Origin: Catellatospora tritici
GTDB taxonomy: Bacteria > Actinomycetota > Actinomycetes > Mycobacteriales > Micromonosporaceae
Direction: 5' to 3'
Assembly: GCF_019083965.1 (NCBI RefSeq)
Contig: NZ_JAHRCY010000025.1
Span: forward strand, 1 to 64,000
Length of the DNA: 64,000 nucleotides
Part shown: piece by piece, positions 1 through 8,314 of the stretch
How the letters are laid out: the number at the start of each line of letters is the position of its first letter
Position numbering within the stretch: position 1 is the first letter of the stretch
Notes under the pieces: generated by a model
What the model was told of the DNA's origin: nothing
Seen by the model: the letters and a program-made list of their open reading frames with translations, nothing else
Databases searched by the model: none
Position numbers and translations under genes: made by a program

Positions 1-280
1 TGGCGAGGTGAGCGGCGAGGTTCTTGTGGTGATCCTCGGCCTTGGTGATCCGCTCCGTGATCTCCACGTTCGGGTTGAGCTGCTGGTACTCCTTGTACAG
101 GTCCTTGTAACCGAACTCGCCGAACGTCGCGATGGTGAGCTTGACCTTGCCGCCGGGCTTGGCCGGGTCGTCACTGCCACCACACGCGGCGGTCGTCAGG
201 ACCAGCGACGCGGCGAGCAGCGAGCCGGCGATCACGACAGCGCGGCGCCGCAGACCGTTGCCGGTGTGAGCTGAACGCAT
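1..280 (-). CDS. Sugar ABC transporter substrate-binding lipoprotein (5' part only)
   Basis: Only the N-terminal 93 residues lie in the window; the gene runs off the left edge. It starts with Arg-rich residues, a hydrophobic core and a lipobox ending in TAAC-G, so the mature protein should be a lipid-anchored extracytoplasmic lipoprotein. A Gly/Asp/Pro-rich spacer leads into KVKLTIATFGEFGYKDLYKEY, the usual first strand and helix of family 1 extracellular solute-binding proteins. ATG at 280 is chosen because GGAGG lies six bases upstream; ATG at 286 would abut the GGAGG. A LacI-type palindrome lies at 351-364. Sugar specificity cannot be read here; a beta-glucan oligosaccharide is inferred from the neighbouring LacI regulator and glucosidases. 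Confidence 0.85.
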   Translation of the reverse strand, partial: MRSAHTGNGLRRRAVVIAGSLLAASLVLTTAACGGSDDPAKPGGKVKLTIATFGEFGYKDLYKEYQQLNPNVEITERITKAEDHHKNLAAHLA

Positions 281-350
281 TGCCATCCTCCAAACAGGAA
301 GGGAAGGGGTTTCAAAGCAGTTGCGCGAAGGGTGATGCGGAGGTGCGATT

Positions 351-364
351 GGAGAGCGCTCTCC
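351..364. promoter_or_regulatory. LacI-family operator GGAGAGCGCTCTCC upstream of the ABC binding-protein gene
   Basis: Perfect 14-bp palindrome with the central CG typical of LacI/GalR operators. The same 14-mer recurs at 1563, 5196 and 5373. On the minus strand it follows a TTGACA box (401-396) and a CATGCT -10-like hexamer (378-373) with a 17-bp spacer. It would therefore cover the start of transcription, as expected for repression. Confidence 0.8.
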
Positions 365-372
365 CACACAGG

Positions 373-401
373 AGCATGTTCTCCCGCCCCGCGCATGTCA
401 A
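373..401 (-). promoter_or_regulatory. Probable promoter of the ABC binding-protein gene
   Basis: On the minus strand, a perfect TTGACA at 401-396 is followed after 17 bp by CATGCT at 378-373 (three of six matches to TATAAT). The LacI palindrome begins about nine bases further on. The layout matches the promoter of the large glycosidase at 5212-5240. Confidence 0.5.
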
Positions 402-488
402 GGGGCCATTACCGTTCCGTTACGCGCTCCGTCCGGGCACGCTGCGCAGGCCCGGGGTCACCAGGCCTCAGACGCTTTCGTCGACCCC

Positions 489-1541
489 TCAGGCCGACTG
501 GCGGACCACGAGTTCCGGCTCGAAGATGACCGAGGTGGTCCGGTGACCGCGCTGGTCGATCCGGGCGAGCAGCAGGCGTGCCATCTCCGCGGCCATGTCC
601 TCGACCGGCTGGCGCACGGTGGTCAGCGGCGGCCTGCCCGTGGTGGCGGCGCTGGAGTCATCGAAGCCGATGACGGCGACGTCACCGGGAACGCTTTTCC
701 CATGATCACGAAGAACCATCAGTGCGCCCTGCGCCATCACGTCGCTGGCCACGAAGACGCCGTCGACCTCCGGATACTCCCGTAGCAGCTGCTCCATGGC
801 GCGCTCGGCGCCGTCCTGGGTGAAGCCGCCGTCGTACGACGGCACGTAGGCGAAGCCGTGCTTGGCCATCGCCTCCCGGAAACCGTTGAGGCGGTCGGCG
901 CCCGCGGGCATGTCCACCGAACCGGAGATGGTCGCCACGTGTTGGCAGCCGCGCGCGGCGAGATGGTCGGCGGCCAGTCGGGCCCCGTTGTACGTCGCCA
1001 CGTCCACGTAGCTGATCGGCATGGGCGAGGCGGGGCGCCCGTACAGCACCGCGGGCACCGCCGCGTCGGCCAGCAGCCCCGGCAACTCGTCGTGCGGGTG
1101 CAGTGAGATGACCACGACCCCGTCGACCTGCCCCTGCCGCACGTCCGCGACGACCTTCTGGCACGCCTCCTCGTCACCGGCCAGCGTCAGCGCCAGGTGC
1201 ACCCCGACCGGGCGCAGCACGCTGAGCACGCCGCCGACCACGCGACCGAAGAACGGGTCGGAGAAGAAGCGGCCCATGAACGGGTCGTCGGCGGTGCGGC
1301 TCTCCGCCTCGGACACGACCAGCGCGATGGCGCCGGTGCGGCCGGTGACCAGCGAGCGGGCCGCGCGGTTGGGCACGTAGCCGGTGGCGGTGACCGCGTC
1401 CCAGACCGTTTTGTGCAGCGCCGGATCCACGTTGCGGATGTTGTTGATCACGCGGGACACGGTCGCCCGGGAGACGCCCGCGACCTGCGCGACGTCCTCA
1501 AGGGTGGGCAGCCGCGGCGCTGGGGGTCGGTCACTGCTCAT
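489..1541 (-). CDS. LacI-family transcriptional repressor
   Basis: 350-residue LacI/GalR regulator. The N-terminal helix-turn-helix reads TLEDVAQVAGVSRATVSRVI, followed by the hinge helix region ending in NRAARSLVTGRT. A periplasmic-binding-protein-like ligand domain follows, with VDGVVVISLH, a DRLNGFREAM segment and VAVIGFDDS near the end. The start is ATG 1541; an upstream in-frame ATG at 1634 would add 31 residues unlike any LacI N-terminus. TATAAA at 1554-1549 ends seven bases before the ATG and there is no Shine-Dalgarno, so the mRNA is probably leaderless. The 1563-1576 palindrome overlaps the expected -35, pointing to autorepression. The same operator precedes the ABC, GH16-like and GH1 genes, so this is probably the local beta-glucan repressor (inference). 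Confidence 0.9.
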   Translation of the reverse strand: MSSDRPPAPRLPTLEDVAQVAGVSRATVSRVINNIRNVDPALHKTVWDAVTATGYVPNRAARSLVTGRTGAIALVVSEAESRTADDPFMGRFFSDPFFGRVVGGVLSVLRPVGVHLALTLAGDEEACQKVVADVRQGQVDGVVVISLHPHDELPGLLADAAVPAVLYGRPASPMPISYVDVATYNGARLAADHLAARGCQHVATISGSVDMPAGADRLNGFREAMAKHGFAYVPSYDGGFTQDGAERAMEQLLREYPEVDGVFVASDVMAQGALMVLRDHGKSVPGDVAVIGFDDSSAATTGRPPLTTVRQPVEDMAAEMARLLLARIDQRGHRTTSVIFEPELVVRQSA

Positions 1542-1548
1542 GAACGAA

Positions 1549-1554
1549 TTTATA
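1549..1554 (-). promoter_or_regulatory. -10 box (TATAAA) of the LacI gene, leaderless start
   Basis: TATAAA on the minus strand is separated from ATG 1541 by seven bases, so transcription would start at or next to the start codon. The -35 position falls inside the operator at 1563-1576. Confidence 0.55.
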
Positions 1555-1562
1555 GCACAAAC

Positions 1563-1576
1563 GGAGAGCGCTCTCC
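1563..1576. promoter_or_regulatory. LacI-family operator upstream of the repressor gene
   Basis: GGAGAGCGCTCTCC, extended by one more paired base on each side (C 1562, G 1577) to a 16-bp perfect palindrome. It sits where the -35 of the lacI-type gene should be, which supports autoregulation. Confidence 0.8.
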
Positions 1577-1597
1577 GCCCGCCACCTGCGCAGAATG

Positions 1598-1634
1598 GTG
1601 CGGCGGGCAGCCCTGGCCGGGCCGCCCGCCGCAC
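1598..1634 (-). terminator. Hairpin terminator after the multi-domain glycosidase
   Basis: An 11-bp perfect stem (GTGCGGCGGGC at 1598-1608 with its complement at 1624-1634) and a 15-base loop, placed 19 bases past the stop codon. There is no clear T tract, as is common in high-GC actinobacteria. Confidence 0.55.
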
Positions 1635-1652
1635 TCTACAAGCGCCAGGTCA

Positions 1653-4600
1653 TCACTGGTAGACCTGGAACTCCCACAGCGAGTAGCCGTAGGCGGTGTT
1701 GCGTACGGTGCCGTTCATCCGCACATAGCGGCCCGAGGCGTTGACCGGGATCTGGTCGAACCCGCCGTTGCCGGTGGTGGTCGAGTAGATCGTCGTCCAC
1801 GTGGTGCCGTCGTTGGACGTCTGGATCGTGTACGACTTGGCCGAGGCCGTCTCCCACGCCAGCAGCACGTTGTTGAACGACTTCACCGAACCCAGGTCGC
1901 ACTGCAGCCACGCCGTGTCGACCCACTCGCTGGCCCAGCGGGTGCCGTAGTCGCCGTCGGTGGCGTAGGACGGCAGCTGCGGACCGTTGGTGCCGGTCGG
2001 CTGGTAGGTCGAGGCGGTGCACGGCCTGTTCAGCGCGATGTTGGTACCCGGGATCGTCGGCGGCACGACCCGGAACGACTTCTGCTCGATGCCGACGTTG
2101 CCGTAGCCGTCGAAGGCGTACACGTACACCTTCCACACGCCCAGCTGCTCCGGCGCGGTCACCTGGAACTCGTTGCTGCCGAGCTGGGTGAACCGCACGT
2201 TGGAGAACCCGGTGCCGCCCGTGATGTGCTTGTTGCTGAACATCAGGTTGTACCGGATCGCGTCACCGTTGGGGTCCGACGCCCCGGCGTACACGGTGAA
2301 CGTGCCGCCCGCGGGCACCGACGTCTCGTTCGACAGCGTCAGGCTGGAGAACTCCGGCGGGGTGTTGGCCGAGGCCGTGCCGGAGTACGCCTGCTTGAGC
2401 GCGTGGTAGCCGAGTCGGCGCCAGCCGCCGGTCAGCGTGTTGAGCCAGACGCCGCCGAAGTCGTTCTCCAGGCCGTAGTGGAACTCGGTGGCCCCGAGCG
2501 CCACGCCGGGGTGGCTGAGCACGGCGTTCCAGCTGGCCGTGTAACCGGCCTTCTTCTGCACGTCGGTGGGCTCCTTCGGCACCCCGTTGATGTCGTTGGG
2601 CACCTCCCACTCGCCGTCCGGGCCGCCCTCGGTGACGATGTACGGCTTGTTGTAGCCGCCGCTGATCCAGGCCTGCTTCACGCCGCCGATGGCGCCGTAG
2701 GAGTTGATCGCCCACAGGTCCAGGTTCGGGGCGTTGTTCTTGTAGTACGGCCACGCGCCCACCCACGCGTCGGTCGAGGTGACCGGGTGGTTGGGGTCGG
2801 CGGCGTGGATCGCGACCGCGACCTCGTTGACGAAGGCGGCGTACGCGTTGCGCCTCGCCTCGACCTCGGCGGCCGGCAGCCCGTGGTCCTGCATGGTCAG
2901 GATGACCTCGTTGCCGACGTCCCACATCAATACGCCCTGGCGGTTCTTGAGCGCGTTGACCCGGGCCACGATCTCGGCCTTGACCGAGGTCTTGTACGCG
3001 GTGTCGTTGACGTAGTCGGCGCCCTGGTTCAGCCAGTGCCCGACGACCACCTTGATGCCGAACCGGGCGGCGGTGTCCAGCAGCGCCGGGGTCTGCGCGT
3101 CGTCGACGCCCCAGGTGCGGATGGTGTTGACGCCCATGTTCTTCAGGTCGCGCATGTAGCCGTCGGCCGCGCCCTGCGGCGGGCCGTAGGTCAGACCCTT
3201 CACCGTGTACGCCGCACCGTTGACCTGCAGCTGCCAGTTGCCCTGGGTACCGGTGACCTTCACGACGCTCGGACCGGCCGGCACGGCCGGGTCGGTCATC
3301 GCCGCGGCGGTGGTGCCGACCTGCCGCGACACGGTCACCTTGTCCACGGCCAGGATGCCGCCGGAGGTGGTGGCCGGGGTCGGCACGGTCTCGCCCGCGA
3401 TCGCGTTCGGGTAGAGGCCGCCGATGGCCAGGTCGAGCCGCAGGTAGAAGCCGTGGTGCACGGCCGCGTCCCAGGCGGCCACGCCGACCTGGCTCTCGCG
3501 CACGACGTAGGTCTGCACCCCGTCGAGGTAGAAGCGGATCTCCTCGTCGGTCTTGGTGCGGTCGATGACCTGAGCGTACTCGTGGAAGGCGGTCTGGCAG
3601 CCCTGGCAGCTGGCCAGGCCCGAGGTGCGACCGTTGTACTCGCCGCACGGCCCGTCCGGGGCGGTGCCGCAGTGCAGCGTGTTGGACAGCTGGCTGCGCC
3701 CGTTGACGCCGCTCATGATGTCGGTCTCGCCGACGCCGGGCCAGTTGTTGTAGTTGCCCCGGTACGCCGCGCCGGTGGCCCGGAACGCGGGCCAGTAGCC
3801 CAGGCCGTTGGCCGGGTTGGGCTGCTGGATCACCGCGGAGAAGCGGGTCAGCTCGCCCGCGGCCGGGGTGAAGTCGGTGCGCTGGGTCTCCAGGCGGCCC
3901 GAGGTCCAGTTGCCGGCCCCGTCGCGGATCGCCTTGATGTTGAGCTTGCCGTCACCGGTGAGGTAGACGTTGGCGGTCGACGCGCTGGCGGTCTCGATCT
4001 CGCTGGTGCCCCAGTTCGCCGCACCTCCCGGATACTGCGTGCCGGTGCGCAGCAGCCAGTTGGCCCCGCTCGGCGAGGTGTTGGCCGCGCCGTCGAAGTT
4101 GTCCTCCCACACCGTGGTCCAGTTGCCGGACGGCGACTGGCTCGGCGAGGGGTTCGGGCTGCTGCTCGGCGACGGGGACGTCGGCGGGGTGCCGCCGGCG
4201 AAGACGCGCATCTCCCACAGCGAGTAGCCGTAGCCGCCGACCCGGGCGGTGCCGTACATCCGCACGTAGCGGCCGGTGCCGGAGACGGTGAGGCTCTGCG
4301 TGCCGCCGGTGCCCGTGGTGGTGGAGTAGACCGAGGTCCAGGTGTTGCCGTCGGGCGAGGTCTGGATCTGGAACGCGGTCGCGTACGCCGCCTCCCACAC
4401 CAGCTCCACCTTGCAGATGCTGTACGACTGCCCGAGGTCCACGCGCAGCCACTGCGGGTCGGCGAACAGGCTGCCCCAGCGGGTGCCGGTGTTGCCGTCG
4501 ACCGCCTCGGCGGGCGTGCCGACCTCGACCGAGGACGCGGTCGCGGTCTTGCCCTGGGCCACGTTCGTGGTGCCGCAGGCACCGGCCGTCGGCGACGGGT

Positions 4601-5129
4601 TGGTCCCGCCGATGCTGCCGATGACCTTGAACTCGTACAGCGAGTAGCCGTAGCCGCTGTTACGGGCGGTGCCGTACATGCGGACGTAGCGGCCCGTGCC
4701 CGTGACGTTCAGGGTCTGGGTGCCGCCGGTGCCGGTGGTGGTGTTGTAGATCGAGGTCCAGTTGGTGGCGTCGTTGGACGTCTGGATCTGGAACGCGGTG
4801 CCGTAGGCGCCTTCCCACTGCAGCACGACCTGGCTGATGGTGGCGTTGCCCTGCAGGTCGACCTGCAGCCACTGCGGGTCGCTCCACTGGCTGCCCCAGC
4901 GGGTGCCGGCGTTGCCGTCGACCGCGTTGGCCGCGGCCAGGTCGGCGCCCTGGACGGACGAGGCGGTCGCGGGCTTGCCCTGTGAGATGAGGGTGTCGGC
5001 CGCATTCGCCGTGGTGAAGGGGACGATCAGGACCAGGGACGAGACGACGGTGGAGATCGCGACCGGTATCGCGATCCGCCACCGGCGGGCGAGTCGCCTC
5101 GCGCCCGGGCTGGTGAGGGCGGGTGTCAT
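1653..5129 (-). CDS. Secreted multi-domain glycosidase: CBM32-like x2, GH16-like, (beta/alpha)8 glycosidase, CBM32-like
   Basis: 1158-residue secreted protein. A signal peptide (about 1-43, ending ANA) precedes two discoidin/CBM32-like domains (about 45-172 and 188-312), each with DGNxGTRWGS and a GRYVRMYGTAR strand. A Ser/Pro linker (314-335) follows. Residues 337-603 form a GH16-like jelly roll. Its active-site motif reads GETDIMS (E468, D470, S473), so the expected second glutamate is replaced by serine. Residues 622-917 form a GH2/GH5-type barrel with acid/base E741 (WDVGNE) and nucleophile E834 (IVTEGG). An Ig-like module (about 925-1022) and a third discoidin domain end the protein. ATG 5129 has AGGAG four bases upstream. 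The likely role is extracellular beta-glucan hydrolysis or transglycosylation, with the barrel as the probable active domain. The LacI operator at 5196 indicates control by the adjacent repressor. Confidence 0.88.
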   Translation of the reverse strand: MTPALTSPGARRLARRWRIAIPVAISTVVSSLVLIVPFTTANAADTLISQGKPATASSVQGADLAAANAVDGNAGTRWGSQWSDPQWLQVDLQGNATISQVVLQWEGAYGTAFQIQTSNDATNWTSIYNTTTGTGGTQTLNVTGTGRYVRMYGTARNSGYGYSLYEFKVIGSIGGTNPSPTAGACGTTNVAQGKTATASSVEVGTPAEAVDGNTGTRWGSLFADPQWLRVDLGQSYSICKVELVWEAAYATAFQIQTSPDGNTWTSVYSTTTGTGGTQSLTVSGTGRYVRMYGTARVGGYGYSLWEMRVFAGGTPPTSPSPSSSPNPSPSQSPSGNWTTVWEDNFDGAANTSPSGANWLLRTGTQYPGGAANWGTSEIETASASTANVYLTGDGKLNIKAIRDGAGNWTSGRLETQRTDFTPAAGELTRFSAVIQQPNPANGLGYWPAFRATGAAYRGNYNNWPGVGETDIMSGVNGRSQLSNTLHCGTAPDGPCGEYNGRTSGLASCQGCQTAFHEYAQVIDRTKTDEEIRFYLDGVQTYVVRESQVGVAAWDAAVHHGFYLRLDLAIGGLYPNAIAGETVPTPATTSGGILAVDKVTVSRQVGTTAAAMTDPAVPAGPSVVKVTGTQGNWQLQVNGAAYTVKGLTYGPPQGAADGYMRDLKNMGVNTIRTWGVDDAQTPALLDTAARFGIKVVVGHWLNQGADYVNDTAYKTSVKAEIVARVNALKNRQGVLMWDVGNEVILTMQDHGLPAAEVEARRNAYAAFVNEVAVAIHAADPNHPVTSTDAWVGAWPYYKNNAPNLDLWAINSYGAIGGVKQAWISGGYNKPYIVTEGGPDGEWEVPNDINGVPKEPTDVQKKAGYTASWNAVLSHPGVALGATEFHYGLENDFGGVWLNTLTGGWRRLGYHALKQAYSGTASANTPPEFSSLTLSNETSVPAGGTFTVYAGASDPNGDAIRYNLMFSNKHITGGTGFSNVRFTQLGSNEFQVTAPEQLGVWKVYVYAFDGYGNVGIEQKSFRVVPPTIPGTNIALNRPCTASTYQPTGTNGPQLPSYATDGDYGTRWASEWVDTAWLQCDLGSVKSFNNVLLAWETASAKSYTIQTSNDGTTWTTIYSTTTGNGGFDQIPVNASGRYVRMNGTVRNTAYGYSLWEFQVYQ

Positions 5130-5195
5130 GGAGCTCCTACCTGTTCATCGGGGCGTTCGGAGGAGTCGGGTTCCGGGCCCGGTACGGGCCACGAT

Positions 5196-5209
5196 GGAGA
5201 GCGCTCTCC
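5196..5209. promoter_or_regulatory. LacI-family operator upstream of the multi-domain glycosidase
   Basis: GGAGAGCGCTCTCC, identical to the copies at 351, 1563 and 5373. It lies directly downstream of the minus-strand -10 box at 5217-5212 and so should overlap the transcription start. Confidence 0.8.
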
Positions 5210-5211
5210 GA

Positions 5212-5240
5212 GTGTTACGCCCAAATTTCCTCAGTGTCAA
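5212..5240 (-). promoter_or_regulatory. Promoter of the multi-domain glycosidase gene
   Basis: On the minus strand, perfect TTGACA at 5240-5235, a 17-bp spacer and TAACAC at 5217-5212. The start point would fall near 5205, inside the operator. Confidence 0.6.
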
Positions 5241-5332
5241 GACGGCGACGATCATCGGTGCCGACTCGCCCGGATCAATCCGTTATGACCGATCGATTTG
5301 GTAAGCCGGTTACAAGAACAGCGCTGGGGCTC

Positions 5333-5386
5333 TTGACATCCGGGCCGTCCAACCGGGAGCCTTGCCCAAGTGGGAGAGCGCTCTCC
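5333..5386 (+). promoter_or_regulatory. Promoter region and LacI operator of the GH1 beta-glucosidase
   Basis: TTGACA at 5333-5338 is the likely -35; the -10 is weak (GAGCCT at 5357-5362 is the best-placed hexamer). The operator GGAGAGCGCTCTCC follows at 5373-5386, just after the expected start point. The geometry matches the other promoters of this local regulon. Confidence 0.6.
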
Positions 5387-5430
5387 ATCGCGTTTCCCGC
5401 TTCGCTCCCCGGCACCCCGAGAGGTAATCC

Positions 5431-6837
5431 ATGCTCACGCAGACCGAGGAACCCGCCGCCGCCACGCGGCAGACGCTGCAGTTCCCCCAGGGCTTCTGGT
5501 GGGGTGCGGCGACGGCGGCGTACCAGATCGAAGGCGCCGTGGCGGAGGACGGCCGCACCGCGTCGATCTGGGACACCTTCTGCGCCACGCCCGGCCGCGT
5601 CGTCGACGGGCACACCGGCGCCGTCGCCGCCGACCACTACCACCGCTACCGCGACGACGTGGCGCTGATGCGCGAGATCGGACTGTCGGCGTACCGGTTC
5701 TCCATCTCCTGGCCCCGGATCAAGCCGGGCGGCGGCCCCGCCGTCAACCAGACCGGCCTGGCCTTCTACGACCGGCTCGTCGACGAGCTGCTCGACGCGG
5801 GCATCCGCCCCACCGCCACCCTCTATCACTGGGACCTGCCGCAGGAGCTGGAGGATCGCGGCGGCTGGCTCGACCGCGACACCGCCCACCGCTTCGCTGA
5901 GTACGCCGCGGTCATGGCCGAGAAGCTGGGCGACCGGGTCAAGCTGTGGTGCACCCTCAACGAGCCGTGGTGCTCGGCGTTCCTCGGCTACGGCTCGGGG
6001 CACCACGCTCCGGCCCGTACCAGTGCCGATGGCGGCTTGCAGGCCACTCATCACCTGCTGCTGGCCCATGGCCTCGCGACCCGCGCCGTGCGCGCGGCGG
6101 TGCCCGGCGCGCAGGTCTCCATCGCGCTCAACCAGGGCGCGGTCCGGCCGCTGACCGGCGCCGACGGCGACCGCGACGCCGCCCGCCGCATCGACGGGCT
6201 GCTCAACCGCATCTTCCTCGACCCGATCATGACCGGGCAGTACCCGGCCGACGTCGTGGCCGACACCGCCTCGGTCAGCGACTGGTCGTTCGTCCGCGAC
6301 GGCGACCTCGCCGTGATCGCCGCGCCGATCGACGCGCTGGGCGTGAACTACTACGCCCCCGACCTGGTCAGCGCCGCCACCGAACTGTCGGAGGAGAACT
6401 CGCCCTACCCGGCCACCGCCGACGTCGCGTTCCACCAGACCCCCGGCCCGCGTACGGAGATGGGCTGGACCGTCGACCCGACCGGCCTGCGCGACGTGCT
6501 GCTGCGCCTGCACCGCGACCACCCCGGCCTGCCGCTGTACGTGACCGAGAACGGCGCCGCCTACGTCGACGAGGTCGACGCCGAGGGCCGGGTCCGCGAC
6601 ACCGACCGCATCGAGTACCTGCGGCTGCACCTGTCCGCCGCGCACGAGGCGCTGACGGCGGGCGCCGATCTGCGCGGGTACTTCGTCTGGTCGCTGCTGG
6701 ACAACTTCGAGTGGGCCTTCGGCTACGGCAAGCGCTTCGGCATCGTCCGGGTCGACTACGACACGCAGCAGCGCATCCTCAAGGACAGCGCGCTGTGGTA
6801 CCGCGAGGTCATTAGGGCTGGTGGCATCGCGGGCTGA
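5431..6837 (+). CDS. GH1 beta-glucosidase
   Basis: 468-residue family 1 glycoside hydrolase of normal length, with no signal peptide, so cytoplasmic. The N-terminal FPQGFWWGAATAAYQIEGA is the GH1 signature. The acid/base is E178 in TLNEPW and the nucleophile is E373 in YVTENG. It should remove glucose from the non-reducing end of imported cellobiose, laminaribiose or similar beta-glucosides. ATG 5431 is preceded by AGAGG at a good distance. It lies divergent from the large secreted glycosidase and shares its operator type. The likely division of labour is external depolymerisation, ABC import and internal hydrolysis. Exact linkage preference cannot be read from the sequence. Confidence 0.95.
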   Translation: MLTQTEEPAAATRQTLQFPQGFWWGAATAAYQIEGAVAEDGRTASIWDTFCATPGRVVDGHTGAVAADHYHRYRDDVALMREIGLSAYRFSISWPRIKPGGGPAVNQTGLAFYDRLVDELLDAGIRPTATLYHWDLPQELEDRGGWLDRDTAHRFAEYAAVMAEKLGDRVKLWCTLNEPWCSAFLGYGSGHHAPARTSADGGLQATHHLLLAHGLATRAVRAAVPGAQVSIALNQGAVRPLTGADGDRDAARRIDGLLNRIFLDPIMTGQYPADVVADTASVSDWSFVRDGDLAVIAAPIDALGVNYYAPDLVSAATELSEENSPYPATADVAFHQTPGPRTEMGWTVDPTGLRDVLLRLHRDHPGLPLYVTENGAAYVDEVDAEGRVRDTDRIEYLRLHLSAAHEALTAGADLRGYFVWSLLDNFEWAFGYGKRFGIVRVDYDTQQRILKDSALWYREVIRAGGIAG

Positions 6838-6859
6838 CTCCCCACCACCGCGGGGAGTC
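6836..6859 (+). terminator. Terminator of the GH1 gene, overlapping its stop codon
   Basis: An 8-bp perfect stem, GACTCCCC (6836-6843) with GGGGAGTC (6852-6859), and an 8-base loop. The left arm includes the last two bases of the TGA stop. Confidence 0.5.
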
Positions 6860-6922
6860 CCACGGGGCGGGTCCGGTGTCGACCTCTCAGGGCGCCGGGC
6901 CCGCCCCGTCTAGGCTTTGTCC

Positions 6923-8164
6923 GTGACCGTGACAAACTGGGCCCGCAACGTCGTCTTCCAGGCCGCCCACGTGCGGCGACCGTCCAGCGTGGACGAGCTG
7001 CGCGACATCGTGACGGGTGCGGCGCGGGTGCGGGCGCTGGGCACCGGGCACTCGTTCAACGAACTCGCCGACACCGAAGGCGAGCTGGTCAGCGTCGCCG
7101 CACTGCCGCCGGTCGCGCAGATCGACCGCGAAGCCGCCACGGTACGGGTCACCGCGGGCACCCGCTACGGCGAGCTGGCCACGGCCCTGCACGAGGCCGG
7201 ATTCGCCCTGCCCAACCTGGGTTCACTCCCCCACATCTCGGTCGGCGGCGCCTGCGCGACCGCCACCCACGGCTCCGGCCGCCGCAACGGCAACCTGGCC
7301 ACCGCCGTATCCGGCCTGGAACTGGTGACCGGCACCGGCGACCTGCTGACCCTGGACCGCACCGACGACCGGTTCCCCGGCGCGGTGGTGCACCTGGGCG
7401 CACTCGGCGTGGTCACCCACCTGACCCTGGACCTGCTGCCGACGTTCGAGATCAGCCAGTACGTGTACGACGACCTGCCTGCCGCCGCCGTCCCCGACTG
7501 CTTCGACGAGGTGCTCGACGCGGCGTACAGCGTGAGCCTGTTCACCTCGTGGTCGGGGCGCGGCGTCGACCAGGTGTGGGTCAAGAGCAGCCGGGACGGG
7601 TTCGCCGCCCCGGCGCGCTGGCACGGGGCGAGCGTCGCCGACGGGCCACGCCACCCGATCGCGAGCATGTCGCCGGTGCACTGCACCGCCCAGCAGGGGT
7701 TGGCCGGGCCGTGGCACGAGCGGCTGCCGCACTTCCGGCTCGACTTCACCCCGAGCAGCGGCGACGAGCTGCAGTCGGAGTTCTTCGTGCCGCGCGAGGC
7801 GGCCCTGGACGCGTACGCGGCACTCGACGCGATTGCGCCGCTCATCGCGCCCGTCCTGCAGATCGGCGAGATCCGTACCGTGGCGGCCGACGACCTGTGG
7901 CTGAGCCCGGCCTACGGCCGCGACAGCGTCGCCTTCCACTTCACCTGGATCGCCGACGCGACCGCGGTCGCCCCCGTCCTGACCGCCGTCGAGCACGCCC
8001 TGTCCCCGTTCACGCCTCGCCCCCACTGGGGCAAGGTGTTCTCCCTCGACCCGGCCCAGGTCCGCGCCGCCTACGACCGCCTCCCCGACTTCCTGCGCCT
8101 GCGCGCCGACCTCGACCGCGACGGCCGCTTCCGCAACCCTTTCACCGACCGCTATCTCCACTGA
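6923..8164 (+). CDS. aldO: Alditol oxidase (VAO-type flavoprotein)
   Basis: About 413 residues, close to Streptomyces AldO (418). It should oxidise the terminal hydroxyl of alditols such as xylitol or sorbitol with oxygen, releasing hydrogen peroxide. The N-terminus VTNWARN and the segment GTGHSFNELA match AldO; H43 here corresponds to the histidine that binds FAD covalently. SLPHISVGGACATATHGSG is the FAD-binding loop. The C-terminus carries RTVAADDLWLSPAYGRDSVAFHFTW and PHWGKVF, typical of the substrate domain. The start is GTG 6923: TAGGCT (6911-6916) ends six bases upstream and no Shine-Dalgarno is present, suggesting a leaderless mRNA. TTG 6917 is in frame and would add two residues, so it remains possible. 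Confidence 0.9.
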   Translation: MTVTNWARNVVFQAAHVRRPSSVDELRDIVTGAARVRALGTGHSFNELADTEGELVSVAALPPVAQIDREAATVRVTAGTRYGELATALHEAGFALPNLGSLPHISVGGACATATHGSGRRNGNLATAVSGLELVTGTGDLLTLDRTDDRFPGAVVHLGALGVVTHLTLDLLPTFEISQYVYDDLPAAAVPDCFDEVLDAAYSVSLFTSWSGRGVDQVWVKSSRDGFAAPARWHGASVADGPRHPIASMSPVHCTAQQGLAGPWHERLPHFRLDFTPSSGDELQSEFFVPREAALDAYAALDAIAPLIAPVLQIGEIRTVAADDLWLSPAYGRDSVAFHFTWIADATAVAPVLTAVEHALSPFTPRPHWGKVFSLDPAQVRAAYDRLPDFLRLRADLDRDGRFRNPFTDRYLH

Positions 8165-8190
8165 CCGCCGTTCGGCCCGTTGACCCACAC

Positions 8191-8270
8191 CAAGATCGTT
8201 CAAGTTGCCGGGCAATCGGGCGTTTGAAGGCCCACTTTCGCCCGACTGCCCGGCAACTTGAACGATCTTG
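8191..8270. repeat. Long palindromic repeat, core AGTTGCCGGGCAATCGGG (copy 1)
   Basis: Arms of 32 bp (8191-8222 and 8239-8270) pair with one mismatch around a 16-base loop. An 18-base core of the left arm is shared exactly with the palindrome at 55639-55698. It lies in the convergent gap between aldO and the sirtuin gene. It could terminate transcription from both sides, but its size and second copy point to a dispersed element. Confidence 0.85.
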
Positions 8271-8314
8271 GACGCCCCGCCGCACGGCGAGGTGGCACGC
8301 CGCCGCACGGCGAG

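Noticed and set aside
1197..4985. A 1262-codon plus-strand open frame through the glycosidase region
   Set aside because: It is antisense to a clear signal-peptide-bearing glycosidase with active-site motifs; the product is Arg/Gly/Val-rich, as expected for a shadow frame in high-GC DNA.
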